From: Montifringilla adamsi | Lineage: Eukaryota > Chordata > Aves > Passeriformes > Passeridae | Direction: 5' to 3' | NCBI GenBank assembly: GCA_017590115.1 | Contig: JAGGNK010006559.1 | Span: 9,599,784 to 9,663,783, forward strand | DNA: 64,000 nucleotides | Translations under genes and position numbers: made by a program | In this document: piece by piece, positions 40,361-52,234 of the stretch | How the letters are laid out: every line of letters begins with the position of its first letter | Position numbering within the stretch: the stretch's first letter is position 1 | Notes under the pieces: generated by a model | The model's database searches: none | The model's input: the letters and a program-made list of their open reading frames with translations, nothing else | Told to the model about the DNA's origin: nothing

Positions 40361-40943
40361 TGTGGTGGTTTAACCCCAGCAAGAGCCAAGCCTTACATAG
40401 CTGCTTTCTCACTCTGCCATCAGTGGGATCAGGGGGAGAAGAGGAAGATTAAAAGCTGGAAAACTCATACATTGAGATAATGACAGTTTAATAGGGAAAA
40501 AAAATGTCCACATAGGGTAGCAAAGTAAAACACTGCTTCCCATAGTTAGGCAGATGTGCAGCCACCTCCAGGAGAGTAGAACCCCTTCATGATCAGTAGC
40601 TATTTGAGAAGAAAAATGTCATCACTCCAACTATGCCTCCCTTTTTCCTTCTTCCCTCACTTTATATCCTCACTTTATGTATTATGAGTATGATGCCATG
40701 TGGGATGGAATAACCCTGTGGTCAGTTTGGGTCACCTGTCCCAGCTGTGTCCCTCCCAACTGGCCATGCACCCTCAGTCTCCTGACCAGCCTGGCCATAC
40801 AAAAACAGAAAGGACTTGACTCTGTTTATATCCTGCTCAGGGATAACAAAAACATCTCTGTGTTATCAGCCCTGTTTTCAGCACAAACCTAGACACTGGA
40901 CACCATGAAGAAAACCAACTCTAACCCAGACAAAACCACCACA
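40361..40943 (-). mobile_element. Solo LTR, avian ERVL-type family, 583 bp
   Basis: The element begins TGTGGTGGTTT (40361-40371) and ends with its exact reverse complement AAACCACCACA (40933-40943), so it has 11 bp perfect inverted ends of the TG...CA type. From memory this is a common bird ERVL-type LTR. The flanks TATGT and TATAT match at four of five bases, fitting a 5 bp target duplication. On the minus strand a TATA box (about 40669-40661) precedes ATTAAA (40492-40487), which sets the orientation. No internal retroviral genes adjoin it, so it is a solo LTR left by recombination. The 71-codon plus-strand frame inside it is incidental. Confidence 0.9.
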
Positions 40944-41754
40944 TATATACACAGATATATTTTCTCTAGCATGAGGAAGTTATTAGAGGAAGAATATTTA
41001 TTGAAGTAAGAATTTTAAGAAGCTCAAGTGTATTAGATTTTTGAACAGAATGTAAATGAATCAAACATTCTCTAATTGCATATGTAGGAATATGTGAGTT
41101 TAATCTAACAGGCAAAATAATTTCTAGGGTAAGTATCTGAAAGCTGATGCTGGAACAATGGTCTCACTTTCTGTTAATAAGAAACTTAAACACAGAAAGA
41201 GCATACCAACAGCAGTGAATTTCCCTTCAGGTGAGTATGGAGAGAAGTTTGAGAAAGGTAAAATGATAAACCTTGAAGCTTGTTTGACTGCAACTAAACC
41301 AGAATGCAGAGCATAGTCATTTAGCAGGTCAAATTACAAGCAGGCCTGATTGGTTATGGATCAGACAGGGGAGACTTGTTAAATCTTTCTAGGGTACTAA
41401 GGCAGGTGACACAGACAGCTTAACCACAACAAAACCTCTTAGTATTAAAACATTAAATCACTTGTGGTGTTTCATGGGAATGCTGACAATTGTCCTGCTG
41501 CTCAGTGACTTTGAATGCTAATTATTCCTGGGAACTGATTTCCAGCACAGGCCTGCAACCAGCCTGATGAAAAGTTGCTCTGAAATTTAGCTGCTGAACA
41601 GCTGTGTAGGGGGGTATATACTGCGCTCTATGTGTAATACTTACACATAACAAACTGACGTACTGACTCACAGAAACTTGCTATAAATCACATTTATCAG
41701 GCACTTCTGCCCTAACTGCATTTGCCCTGTAATTCCTTTCCACAATCTGTTCAA
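40944..41754. other. Gene-free AT-rich stretch
   Basis: Nothing recognised between the LTR and the next repeat. Confidence 0.6.
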
Positions 41755-41890
41755 TCATGAAATACCAGGTGGGAAGGGAAATTCAGGATCATCTGGTCTA
41801 ACTTTTCTTGGCAAAAAACATAGTATAGAGAAACTGGCCCAGCACCTTGTTCAGTTTAAGTTGCTTAAGCTATTTCTTAAATTTCAGTGA
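41755..41890 (-). mobile_element. Probable old CR1 3' fragment
   Basis: The plus strand shows weak, ordered similarity to the reverse complement of a CR1 3' end: 'gggaagggaaattcaggatc', 'atctggtctaacttttcttg', then 'ctggcccagcaccttgttca' (compare the usual 'ggttgcccaggaccatgtcca'). The tail is lost and divergence is high. Confidence 0.5.
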
Positions 41891-42096
41891 GTAAATCTTG
41901 TGCATTGTTTACAAAGAAACAAATTTTCTGCAATCACTGTGGGATGTAATGAGCTGTGATGTAAACAATGTGGATGTTTGATGCAGGTTTGAATGACTTG
42001 AAAAAAATTATCTATGCCTTGGAAATAATCCAGGCATTCTTTTCATATTCTAAAAAATCTGGGCGGTAGTTTTAGGTTAGTACCTTTACTCAAACC

Positions 42097-42504
42097 TGTC
42101 ATGGTGAACTCTCTGTGTTTGGAGACACAAGGCTTGACTCCATTTCAGAAGTTTGATTTATTATGCTATATATTATACTAAAATAGTACATAAAAACTAT
42201 ACTAAAAGAACAGAGAGAAAAGATGATCAGAAGGCTACAAAGAACATGAATAGAATAGAATAGAATAGAATAGAATAGAATAGAATAGAATAGAATGCAT
42301 AACAAAATCCTGTGATTGCTCAGAGCCTTGGCACAGGTGGCTGTGATTGGTCATCAATTGAAAACAATCCACATGGACCAATGGAAGATGCACCTGTTGC
42401 ATTCCACAGCAGCAGATAGTTATTGTTTACATTTTTTTCCTGGGGCTCCCAGCTCCTCAGGAGGGGAAAAATCCTAGGAAAGGATTTTTAATATCATAGC
42501 TACA
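42097..42504 (-). mobile_element. Solo LTR, ERVK-type, 408 bp, with 6 bp target duplication
   Basis: The element runs from TGTCATGG (42097) to CTACA (42504), with TG...CA ends. The six flanking bases are CAAACC on the left and AAAACC on the right (five of six match), the 6 bp duplication expected of ERVK insertions. On the minus strand two CCAAT-type boxes lie in the first half and an AATAAA lies at 42162-42157. A 'ggagtcaagccttgtgtctcc' stretch, typical of avian ERVK LTR ends, follows it. No internal region remains. A TAGAA pentanucleotide array sits inside. Confidence 0.88.
42248..42296. repeat. (TAGAA)n pentanucleotide microsatellite inside the ERVK LTR
   Basis: About ten uninterrupted copies of TAGAA/GAATA. 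It lies within the LTR and probably grew from a few units already present in the family. Confidence 0.97.
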
Positions 42505-43470
42505 AAAACCCACCATATTTTCACTTTGTATTTCTGTCTTACATTCCAAGCAAAGTAGCAGTCTCAGAGCCCAATTGGTCTCATCCACCAAACCGAAGAA
42601 AAAGACATGGACTATCACTTTCCCAGTAAAGGAACGAGAACAAAGATCCAGTGACAATATATTCAGGCAAGGAACAAATTCAGAAACTTTCTGCCTGGCC
42701 ATGTTCCCCCAGTTTCCATCCCACAGCAATGAAGAGATCAAGGGGGTCAAGCTTTTTCAGGAATCCAGTTGTGGGAGAAATAGAAATTTTTTCTGCTCTG
42801 TGTGCTAACAAAAATCTGGTGTCAATACCTTTCTTTGATCCTGCTGTTGATTAATAATAATATTTTTCTGTAGACAACAACAACAAGAAGAAGAAAAAAC
42901 CTGTGCAAACTAGATTTTTTTCCCTATTCTGGATCATTTTATTAAATCTTTAATAAAGGCTAATCAAAGACTATTTAGAAGGTTGTAGGTACCAGATAAT
43001 CAGATTGCCATTCTGGTGTGCTAAACATTTTATTAATACTAGTGATAAACAATCAACAACAAAAGTGTTTTAGTCAACAAAAAGAAAACAGGTGCTACAG
43101 GAAAGATAGACTTCTCAGTCAGAAGTGACTTGCACAAAATCACTAAGGAATCACACAGGTAACCACCAGGAGCTGAAGGCACCTGCCTGAATTTCCAATC
43201 AATGTGTTATGCTAGTTTTTCTTTCAGCGTCAAAATTTCTTATGATGAACAGGACAGTGTTTCTCAACTGAAATTTTATACTGTTTCTTTTAAGTCAACA
43301 GCAACATTTCATTCACTTAAGCAATGCAAATAGTAGGCTTGATTGTCCTAATTAAATTAGTTATAAGTACCAGAGTAGCACAATCTGACCTTCTCATGTA
43401 AAGTGAATATATATGGACTTTCCATAGATAAATTAATTGGAAAAATGATTAAGATGAAAAATGGACTTAG
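42505..43470. other. Gene-free stretch with a more GC-balanced part
   Basis: 42510-42850 is less AT-rich and has overlapping frames on both strands (97 codons minus, 77 and 67 plus), none with a known motif. It might be old mobile DNA. The rest is plain AT-rich sequence. Confidence 0.45.
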
Positions 43471-43572
43471 CATACTTACATCACCCCTGCATTATGCTAA
43501 TACTTAATATTACAGCAGCAGTAGAAAGCTTACCTATCATACTTACATCAGCCTTGCATTATGCTAATGCTT
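43471..43572. repeat. Direct duplication, 35 bp units 67 bp apart
   Basis: A unit starting CATACTTACATCA and ending TGCATTATGCTAAT-(A/G)-CTT occurs at 43471-43505 and again at 43538-43572, with few differences. Confidence 0.92.
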
Positions 43573-45652
43573 CAGCAACATCAATCTGATGAGGCACTAA
43601 CATGCCCTATCTCTGAAGTGATGTACAGTAGCACTAATGATACGTTAGTTTGAATCATTGTCAAGATGATACTGCTGTAATACTGCTATGTTCATGATTT
43701 GATCTAGTGTATTGCTGGAGAAACACCATGCTGATTTCATGCCAATGTAATAGATCATTGTTTTCCCATCACTGTGAGGATACTGTACAATAATCCATGG
43801 GAAAAGAAGGAAGACAATCTGACTGAAGAAATCTCCTACAGAAAAATTCCTTTAAGTATTCATTAAAATGGTGTCTTCTTATTTAGCCACAGAGCATTTA
43901 AGGAAAATAATTTTGCCATAATCAAGGGTAGAGGCATATAAGATTCCTAAAATCCTTTTGCAAATAAAACAACAATAAATTAGAGGAATAGCGCTAATTT
44001 ACATTTTTATTGGTCTACAAAGCAGACGAAAAGGAGAATTAAAAGCACATGAGCTAGATTAGTAGAAACTGAGGTAGTCAAAGAGTGACCCCCAAAGACA
44101 CCTAGTACATTGGTTCTTTGGACAGTACAAAGCTCATGTCCTTGGTGTGCAGGTGGATAGCTAACGACTGTCAAAAGACATTCCTCTTTACCCCTTAACC
44201 TGGTAAAACTCAAACAATTTCTCTCTCCCTGAGCTCTCAATAAAGCAAAACAGCAATATGTTGTGATTCTTCAGATGCATATGTAAATATGTGGGAGGAG
44301 GATTAACAAAGGTCTATGACTGTATTTGAACTGAGTCCTTTGGAGACCCTTTGAATTCCTCTAGGGAATGCTGACCCAGGAAAACCCTAAAGCTTTGGTA
44401 TTTCCCTTTCCTACCAGGAGTCCAAGGGCTTCATATTCTTTGACAAGGACAGTCTAGAGACCTGAATGACCTTTCTTGAGATGATATCCACACAGGTTTT
44501 CAATTCAGGAAAGTAAAACTCCCTGGAGCTCCAAACTTGGAGCATTCTGAAATTCCTGGCTTCCCACGTCTGTATTTTTATAAGCAATTATCTGTCATGA
44601 CTCACTTTTGTAATAACTTTTCACGCTACTTTTACCATCACTGGCTGTCAAAAAAGGTTAAGGAAAAAAAATCCTCTTTTTAGATGTCCCTTCCCCAGAT
44701 GAGCTCCCTATGCATGTTCAATGTGCAAAAATCATTAAAAAGTCTATGACTTAGTGCTGACACAGTCATCTCTAGTGGAGTCTGCCTTAAAATTCAGTGT
44801 GCTTGCTTCTATCCTGTTGTAATTGTCAATACCAAAATAATAATAAGAAAATGAAAAGTATGTATGATTGCATTTGCTGGTACAGCTCATCGGGAACTAG
44901 TTACAACCTCAAGAGCTGCTGGAGCTCAGGGGGGCCACAAGGTCATCCTTTATGGCAAACTGACCTGTTCAAAGCTAGTGACTTTTAGTCCCCATTTTTA
45001 TGATCCTTTAAAAAAAAAAATCCAAATATGAGTCACTCTGTATAACAAAGTGTTTCATTGAGAAGAGAAGCTTTTTTCTCTTTCCAGGCCTATTCCTGCA
45101 TAAGTATGCTTGGGTTTCTGCTCTGTCTAACAGTTTTCTATCATTTTATGCCTTTACTGAAGCATTTCTTTTATAGCAATATGCCATTGTAGAGAATTTA
45201 ATTTTAAAATATCATGAGAGTCTAAAGATTCCATTACTACTGTTACAGTCACTGCTATGGTGACCCATGACACCAGTTCAAGCTATTTTAGACTTTCTTG
45301 TTCCCTTGTAGCCAGAATGGATGTTAAGAGAGAAGTGCATTTTTTGTGATACCTTTTAACTTCTTTATTAAACACATGTTTTGCAATCAGACTAAGAAGC
45401 ATCTTTCTCTTCTATGTGGAAGTTGAGGTGGCTGTCTCCTAGAGTAATTGTGGAACTCATAGGAAGTCACTCAAGAGATTCAGGATGTGGGAATATTTCT
45501 ATTTAGCAAGTAATCATCAATCACCTTCTGCTGTGCTGCTGTAAGTGACATTATCTGTATGAGATGGGAAATTAATGTCTTCATCATTTTGATATTGAAC
45601 ATTTTCAGGAACTTTCACAAAATTAGCAATGTTAGTGCCTAGTTACTAGCCG
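43573..45652. other. Gene-free AT-rich stretch
   Basis: Nothing recognised. Confidence 0.6.
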
Positions 45653-45812
45653 GATTTGGAGTAGATAATTATGCCTTTCTAAAATTATTTTTTAAGTTTC
45701 ATCTATATACTTTTACTTGGTGATCTGCTAGATTTGGAGTAGATAATTATGCCTTTCTAATGCAAAATTATTTTTTAAGTTTCATCTATATACTTTTACT
45801 TGGTGATCTGCT
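45653..45812. repeat. Recent tandem duplication, about 80 bp unit
   Basis: Copy one (45653-45730, 78 bp) and copy two (45731-45812) both start GATTTGGAGTAGATAATTAT and end GGTGATCTGCT. They are almost identical except for a 5-base insertion (tgcaa) in copy two, so the event is young. Confidence 0.97.
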
Positions 45813-48540
45813 TAGTGCTTCTGTAGTTGGCTGAGTGGTTATTGTGTTCCCTGCAAAAATGACCAGCTGACAGCAGCCACAAATTGATACTTAATGCAGT
45901 TCTGTGAAGGTTTTACTTAAATTCTTTCTGCTTCTGAGGCTTGGCTAAGACTGTCTCAAACATAGAGTTAAGCCTAAGGACCATTTTAAAGCAGAGTATA
46001 TTTTTCTTCAAACACTTGGTTTATATTTCTACAGTACAGCTCCAATACATTACCTTGTTTATCATTCCTGTTTAGTACATTAAAAACAATCAGCAATATC
46101 CCTTAGAAAAAAGTGTAAATAATTGACACAATTATTACTAAAATTTGCCGTGCACTAGGTTCTTCAGGAATGTCTATGAAAGATTTTCTGACAAATACAT
46201 TATTGTATAAACCTTTACTTATTCCCAAAATATTGCTTCTGCTGTTTGATAAAAAGGATAAGGAAGATGCAGGAGGTTCACACTCAGGAATATCTCCTGC
46301 CTCATATGCTGTCACATACTTGGCTGCTTGAATTAGTGGTACACACATCAGTGGGGATCCCAACCCAGTGTCATGCATTCATTTGATCTCTGCAATTCCT
46401 GCTGCTCACACAGGATGCAGTGACTAGAATAAAGCCTTACAAAAAAAAACTGTGTGCTGTGGTTTAGCTATAAATATAGCACTGTTTTTACTTGTGTGCA
46501 ACTTTCTTTATAACAAAACTGAGCAGACAACTTGCAGTCTAGCAGCAGTGCTAGGTTGTTATACAGAAATCCATGTGTCATGTGTTCCTTACTAAAACAA
46601 AGCTATTCATTCCTTCTATAGCCAAACAAGGAATTTATTAGTGGAAAATAATTACTTTAAAACTTCTCTCCATGTGGGCAATCTCTGTCTCTCACACATT
46701 AACTGTGGAGTTTTCCTCCAGAGCAATCAATAGCTTGGTCTGCTTTCCCACTGCAAAAGAGTAGGTGAATCTTCATACTTTGATACTGAGTGTAACACTA
46801 AGCTTCTGTGTGCACAGTCTGTAGATGTTCCATCTACAACAAGAAGGCAAACAAGAAAATCATGACAGTTGGGTCCAATCACAAATCTTTCAGATAGATG
46901 AGGTTTGTGCAAAAACAAAACAAAAAAATCCCAGAAAAAAAATGACATATCTTGCATTATAACTTGCATTATATGGAAAGAACAAGATCTCTTCAAGTTT
47001 TTCAGTCATATATTCACTCTTTACCAACTGGTGATAGTTGTTGCCTAAGGAAGAATTCAAGACCAGGACAATATATAGTGATACTTCCCAAGTGTGTTCT
47101 CCATAATTTCAGTCTGTGAGTTAGTTTTGCATTTTTGTAATTCAGGCTTGAAAAAGTTTCAGTGAAGTCTTCCTAGCCCTGAAGGGAAAAGGGAGAGTAT
47201 TTCTACTGAATACTTATCAGAAAAAAAAATTAAATTAAGAAGAAAAATACCCTCCAAACATCCCCATCTGCCCCTCCAAAAACCCCAGCCAACCAAACAA
47301 TACCCAACAACCAAACACCCAAGATTATATAACAGAAAGGAAAGATATCAGGGTCAGAGTAACCCTAAATATTGTCACTTTTTAATAAATTAGGAAAGAG
47401 TGAGGGATATTCTGAATCCAGATGCTTCTGAATCCTGCACAGATTCCATTTTTAGGGAAGAGTCCTTGCTACATACAGCATCATTTTCCACAGCAGGGGA
47501 ACAGCATTGATCATTTGCTGCTTCCCTAATTCAACAGGCAGAAATAAAGAGTTGCAATAACTGAATGAACTGAAAAAGCACACCACAAGAAAACCAAGAT
47601 GGAGTACTAATTTAGTTCTATATTAAAAAAAAACCCACTTCCTTCCATTGTTATGAACTTAATGATGGTTATTTTACTCTTCAGCTATTTTATCCATGTA
47701 TGGAATATGATTCAAACTTTGAAGTCTTGGTGAAAAAAGCAGTATTTTTAAATTACCAGTGAATGTGACCCACCTTTTTTTCCTGATGCTGAATTTCTAA
47801 AGCAGGAATATACAGGAAGCAAGTTATTCAAAGCAATATTCTACTGTAATGAAAGGAAAGAGCCAAACCTAAATTCTTCCTCCAGAAACACAAACAAAAT
47901 TACACCCACAACAAGCAGACATCTAATGATTGGTTATATGTTAAGATTTTCTTGCCAAGTTTTTTTCCTCCAGGAGACAACAAAATAATTGCTGCACTTC
48001 AGCTTTCTAGTGCTGCTCAAACACAAATATCCCTGCAGCATGCTACTGTACAAATGATTTTGCAAACATTTGATGTATTTCTTACCATTAAAAAGACTAA
48101 TTAATCAAGGAGAATTTTTGGTTCAAAATTAGTGCAATTTAGAAAAGGTATTTTTTGATACATATATGTCCTGTTCCAGTTCTTTAAAAATACTTATTTT
48201 ATTGTATTCAAATCAGTATATACAAATGTTTGCTTTAATTAAAGTAGCATTAAATCTGTTTTCTGGATTTTGTGTGATGGTTTCTGCTGTAAAACTGCCT
48301 TTCCATGCAGAGCACCAAGGGCATTTCAAGTTTATTGAGTGAACAGGCATGACAGGCTGATTTCAGTACTTTGGTTTTACCCTTGTGAGGGAAGACATTA
48401 CTTAAATTAAATGATGCTGACTGTCAATACCATGCCACAGATCTTACATTTGTGTCAGTGAATAATAATGTTTGGTTCAGGGTGGATAATCTTCAGCGTT
48501 GTTTGTAGTTACTGTAATTATTACCTAAAAAAATAATGGT
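45813..48540. other. Gene-free AT-rich region
   Basis: No recognisable gene. It includes an A/C-rich low-complexity tract at 47220-47330, and a 91-codon minus frame at 46103-46378 without known motifs. Confidence 0.55.
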
Positions 48541-48850
48541 CAAGTTCTGCTCAATCAAATTTTACGGCAATCCTCGCTTGCCCTGTGGCTGCTGCTCTGC
48601 CTCTGAAGGCGTCGGGGTAGTCCAGGCAGAACTTCCTAAAGTTTGGTGTGCAGGGACATCTAGCGGCACAAGGATTACAGACCTGACGACAGGCTGATTG
48701 CTCCAGCGCCTGTGACTCCTTCAGGACACCCCGAGAGGTGCAACCAAGCAAAGGGATGAGGATCCTTCCCACTCTCAGGGACTGTAAGGGAGAGCAGGAG
48801 CCGCCTGTACTGTTAACAGCAGATCCCCTTTCACCAAAGGACACTTGCTA
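48541..48850. other. GC- and CpG-richer patch of unknown role
   Basis: About 300 bases with roughly nine CpG dinucleotides, set in AT-rich, CpG-poor sequence. A minus-strand frame of 97 codons spans it (48551-48844), with a cysteine-rich middle (CRQVCNPCAARCPC). I recognise neither the DNA nor the protein. It could be a small regulatory island, an exon, or an inserted element. Confidence 0.35.
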
Positions 48851-50254
48851 ACAAGGTAACAGGGCAGAACCTTGCTAGCATTTCAACCTGTCATGTTGCT
48901 CTAGTTTCTTGTATCAGGGAGCAAGTCAACACATGGCACTGCTGAGACTGCAATCCAGGAGTGGTGTTCTTTATTCTAGCGACAAGTGGCTGCTTTTCAT
49001 TATTTATGTCCTTTTCTACATAGGTTCATATAATCAAAATAACTGAAAAACTTCCCTGAATTAATTTTAAAATACAACTAACATTTGTCATGCTTTGTTT
49101 TTTTTCCTTTTTTCTTTTGGAGAGAAACATTGACAGTGCAATGACTTCCAAGCAGGAAAAGTTTATTTATGACTCTCTGTTTGAATAAATGTGTTACTAA
49201 ACAATTGCACTACATGGAGCGTAAAGGGGTGATTCATTTATCCTTATTTTCTCAAGGTAGAAACCGGTGAGAATTTGCTCCTTTGAACTAGACTTTTAAG
49301 ATAGTTCTGACTTCTCAAAGGCAGTACTTGATTTTACTGTAGGTAGTTCTGTTATGCTGAAAGAACAGAACTGTCATTTGTGGACATGAGTGGTTGCACA
49401 TTTTCTACATCTGATTGCAGCTTACTGAAAACAAAGCTCACTGACATAAGGTGTCTTTCTGACTTCAGTGATAACCTGGTTTTAAATGAATATGGAACAT
49501 ACCCTGGGGCATCAAATTATGCTAAGCCTTTTCACTGTAGGAAATTGTAGAAACAAAAAGGAAAAAATAGACACAATATATATTCATGTGAGCATATCAA
49601 ATATTTGGACTGATTTAAAAAAAAAATCAGCAATGAAATATTCATTATAAGCACAGAGAGAGTGTGAGAAAAAGAGAGAACACATAGTTATGTTATGACC
49701 AGCTCCTTTATGTGTACCAAATAATTTAGGCTACATCAAAAGACACTACTAAAGATAAGATTTTGAAAGTCTATTTATATTATTAACATACTTTCCTTCT
49801 GCCATGCAAAATTTTCTGTAATCACAAAGTTTCGGAATGTTAGAATGTAAAATTATAGGAAAAAAAAGGCATTAAAATGGGGATAAGAGCCTGCACAACC
49901 TGTACTGGTTTCTTATCAATTTATTTAGATTATTTTACTGAGTTAGGAAAATCAGGAAAAGAAAAATAGCTTGGGCTTTTTTGGGTTTTTTAAATTTTAT
50001 TTTGCAATTACAAAAAATACAATCATCATTGTCCTGTACAGGTTAATTCTCATATTACACAGTGAAAGACTTCCAATCAAATTATTTCTATCACTTCTGA
50101 TTGTAACATTTTCAAAATACTGATATTATTTGGGAAGATTCATCAGAAATTATCTTCAAAATGTGAATCATGGACACCAGTTGCTGATCTACAATTCCTA
50201 AAAGTCCATAGCATCTCCAGTTTCCAATATTTCACTTTTAATGTAACATTCTCG
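48851..50254. other. Gene-free AT-rich stretch
   Basis: Nothing recognised. Confidence 0.6.
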
Positions 50255-51268
50255 TGTCAGTTTGGCATGGCCTGGTTTTCGGTAGCCCGGGGCGGGGGCA
50301 CAGAGGTGGCTTCTGTGAGAAGATGATAGAAGCTTCCATCAGGTCTGGCAGAGCCAATCCCTGATGGCTCTGAAGATGGACATTCCTCTGGCCAAGTCTG
50401 GGCCAATTACAGATGACAGTAACACCACTGTGAAAACATATGTAAGAAGAAAGCAAAACAAAAATAGTGATGCAGTTTTAATTCTAGCCAGAGAAGAGGA
50501 GGAGGTGAGAACAAGTGAGGGGAAACAACATTGCTCCAGGCACCAGAGCCGAGATTCCTTTGCAGGCTGTGGTGAGACCATGGTGAAGCAGCTGTGCCCC
50601 TGCAGCCCGTGGGGATCCAAGGGGGATGCAGAGATCCACCCACAGCCCATGGGGATCCACGGGGGATGCAGAGATCCACCCACAGCTCATGTGGATCCAT
50701 GGGGGATGTAGAGATCCACCCACAGCCCTTGTGGGAGGTGCCCAAGCTGGACTGGGTGGACGCCTGGAGGAGATTGCAAACCAGTGGAAGACTTAGTGGA
50801 GAGAGAGGGCCCTTGCTCCCAGCTTGGAGCTGCCTGTGCTTGGAGGACTGCACCCTGTGGAAAGAGACACCCATGCCACGGCGAATGTGGGAGGACTGTC
50901 TGCCTGTGGGAGGGACCCCACGGTGCAGCAGGGAGAGGACTCCTCTACCAGAGCAGCATAAGGAAACCTCGGATGACGAACTGACCGAACACCCATGTCC
51001 TGTCTCCCTGTGCTGTCAGTGGGAAGGAGAGACGGGTAGTGGAAAAAATGGTGTTAAGAGCTTATTTTTACTTCTCATTATCCTTCTTTGATTTTGTTAC
51101 TAACAAACTCACTTTATGTCTCCAAGATGAGCCTGTTTTGTCCTTGGAGTGTTTTCTCCAGGTCCTTAACTCATTAACCCTTTTTTCTCCTCTGCTTAAG
51201 TGTGGCTGGGAAAAGTGAGTAAGCAGCTTTCATGGGTGCCTGGCATTTGGCCAGTGTCAAACCATGAA
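50255..51268 (+). mobile_element. Solo LTR, avian ERVL-type, about 1.0 kb with internal tandem repeats
   Basis: GC-rich block starting TGTCAGTTTGGCATGGCCTG and ending near GTCAAACCATGA. From memory it follows a long avian ERVL-type LTR: 'cctggttttcggtagc' at the start, 'gtggcttctgtgagaag', a TATA-like 'aacatatgtaagaag', a tandem-repeat core built on 'gatccac', then 'gatgaactgaccg', 'ttctcattatccttc' and 'gagcctgttttgtcc'. The end has 'agcagctttcatgggtgcct'. Orientation is plus. No clear target duplication is visible and no internal genes adjoin it. The open frames on both strands (up to 165 codons) come from the GC-rich repeats and are not genes. Confidence 0.85.
50606..50740. repeat. 40 bp tandem repeat, three copies plus a partial, inside the LTR
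   Basis: Units start at 50606, 50646 and 50686, with a partial at 50726. Each contains GGATCC, GGGGGATG and GAGATCCACCCACAG with few differences. Confidence 0.95.
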
Positions 51269-52234
51269 AATTCCTAATATTTCTTTGTTGGCTCCAGTTG
51301 TAAAACAAAAACAAAAAAAAATTCTCTAATTTTAATACAATAATGAGTATTTGAGAGCTCCATCTTTCATATTAAACAGCCATCTTTCTCCTTGACAATT
51401 CATGATACACCTGACATCAACAGGCAAATGTTTTATTCACATGAAGAAGAAATGTCTCTGACAGCTGATTATGCTGTCATATTTTCCCCTGTAACTCAAC
51501 TTATCAAAACATTAGCCAGCATTCTTGTGAATCACCAAGGCAATATTCACCAGATGTAGTATCTGCAATAAACTAATTTTGGGTAATAAGCTAGAAAATA
51601 CTTCAGGGGAATTAGGATTGTGACTGCTGTTTCACTCACATGAGTGATATTCATATCATTCATATGAATAGTCTATGAAAATAGTCCATGATATGAAAAT
51701 CTAGTTTTTATAACTATAGGAAAAAGTGGGCAATGGCCAAGAAATCCAAATGGATATGACATGAATAAGAATGGTATTATATATGGATATGAAATTCAAA
51801 CTATAATGATCAAGAACTGTTGTAGTTTAGCAAATCATTTAACTACATTCATTAAGTTTTCTACACATATGCACTTGAGCAGAGAGCTCCAATGAGTAAT
51901 GCATAAAACAGATTCTCTTCTGATGCTTGGAGCTGAAACTCACCACTGTTGTCTACATTACTGGGAAGAGAGGACAATACAAAACACTGCAAGTTTTATT
52001 TTTGCTTAAGTAACATTTTAATTTGTAAAGCAATGCAAAGATTTAACAAGTCATTTTCACTACCATGTGATTGAGCAACTGAGATATATGTAATATTCAG
52101 ATAATAGACAGCTGTTGGGTGAAACAGCTCTGTTGCAGGAAAATGAACAAGTTGTAACCAAGAGTTCTTCCTCTATATTTGAAAAAAAGCAGTCATTTAT
52201 CCTAGCTATTATGTACAAATATTTATAAGATCAC
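51269..52234. other. Gene-free AT-rich stretch
   Basis: Nothing recognised. Confidence 0.6.

Noticed and set aside
43471..43572. CRISPR-like array (two similar repeats with a spacer)
   Set aside because: Only two diverged units in a vertebrate genome; a simple duplication explains it.
46103..46378. 91-codon minus-strand frame with an ATG
   Set aside because: No motif, no flanking splice or promoter signal that stands out, and composition like the surroundings.
48653..48668. CTCF-like core 'catctagcggcac'
   Set aside because: One base too short relative to the usual core spacing; not a credible match by eye.
50339..51091. Overlapping open frames of 114-165 codons on both strands
   Set aside because: They lie inside a GC-rich LTR with 40 bp tandem repeats; open frames on both strands are expected there and none shows a known domain.
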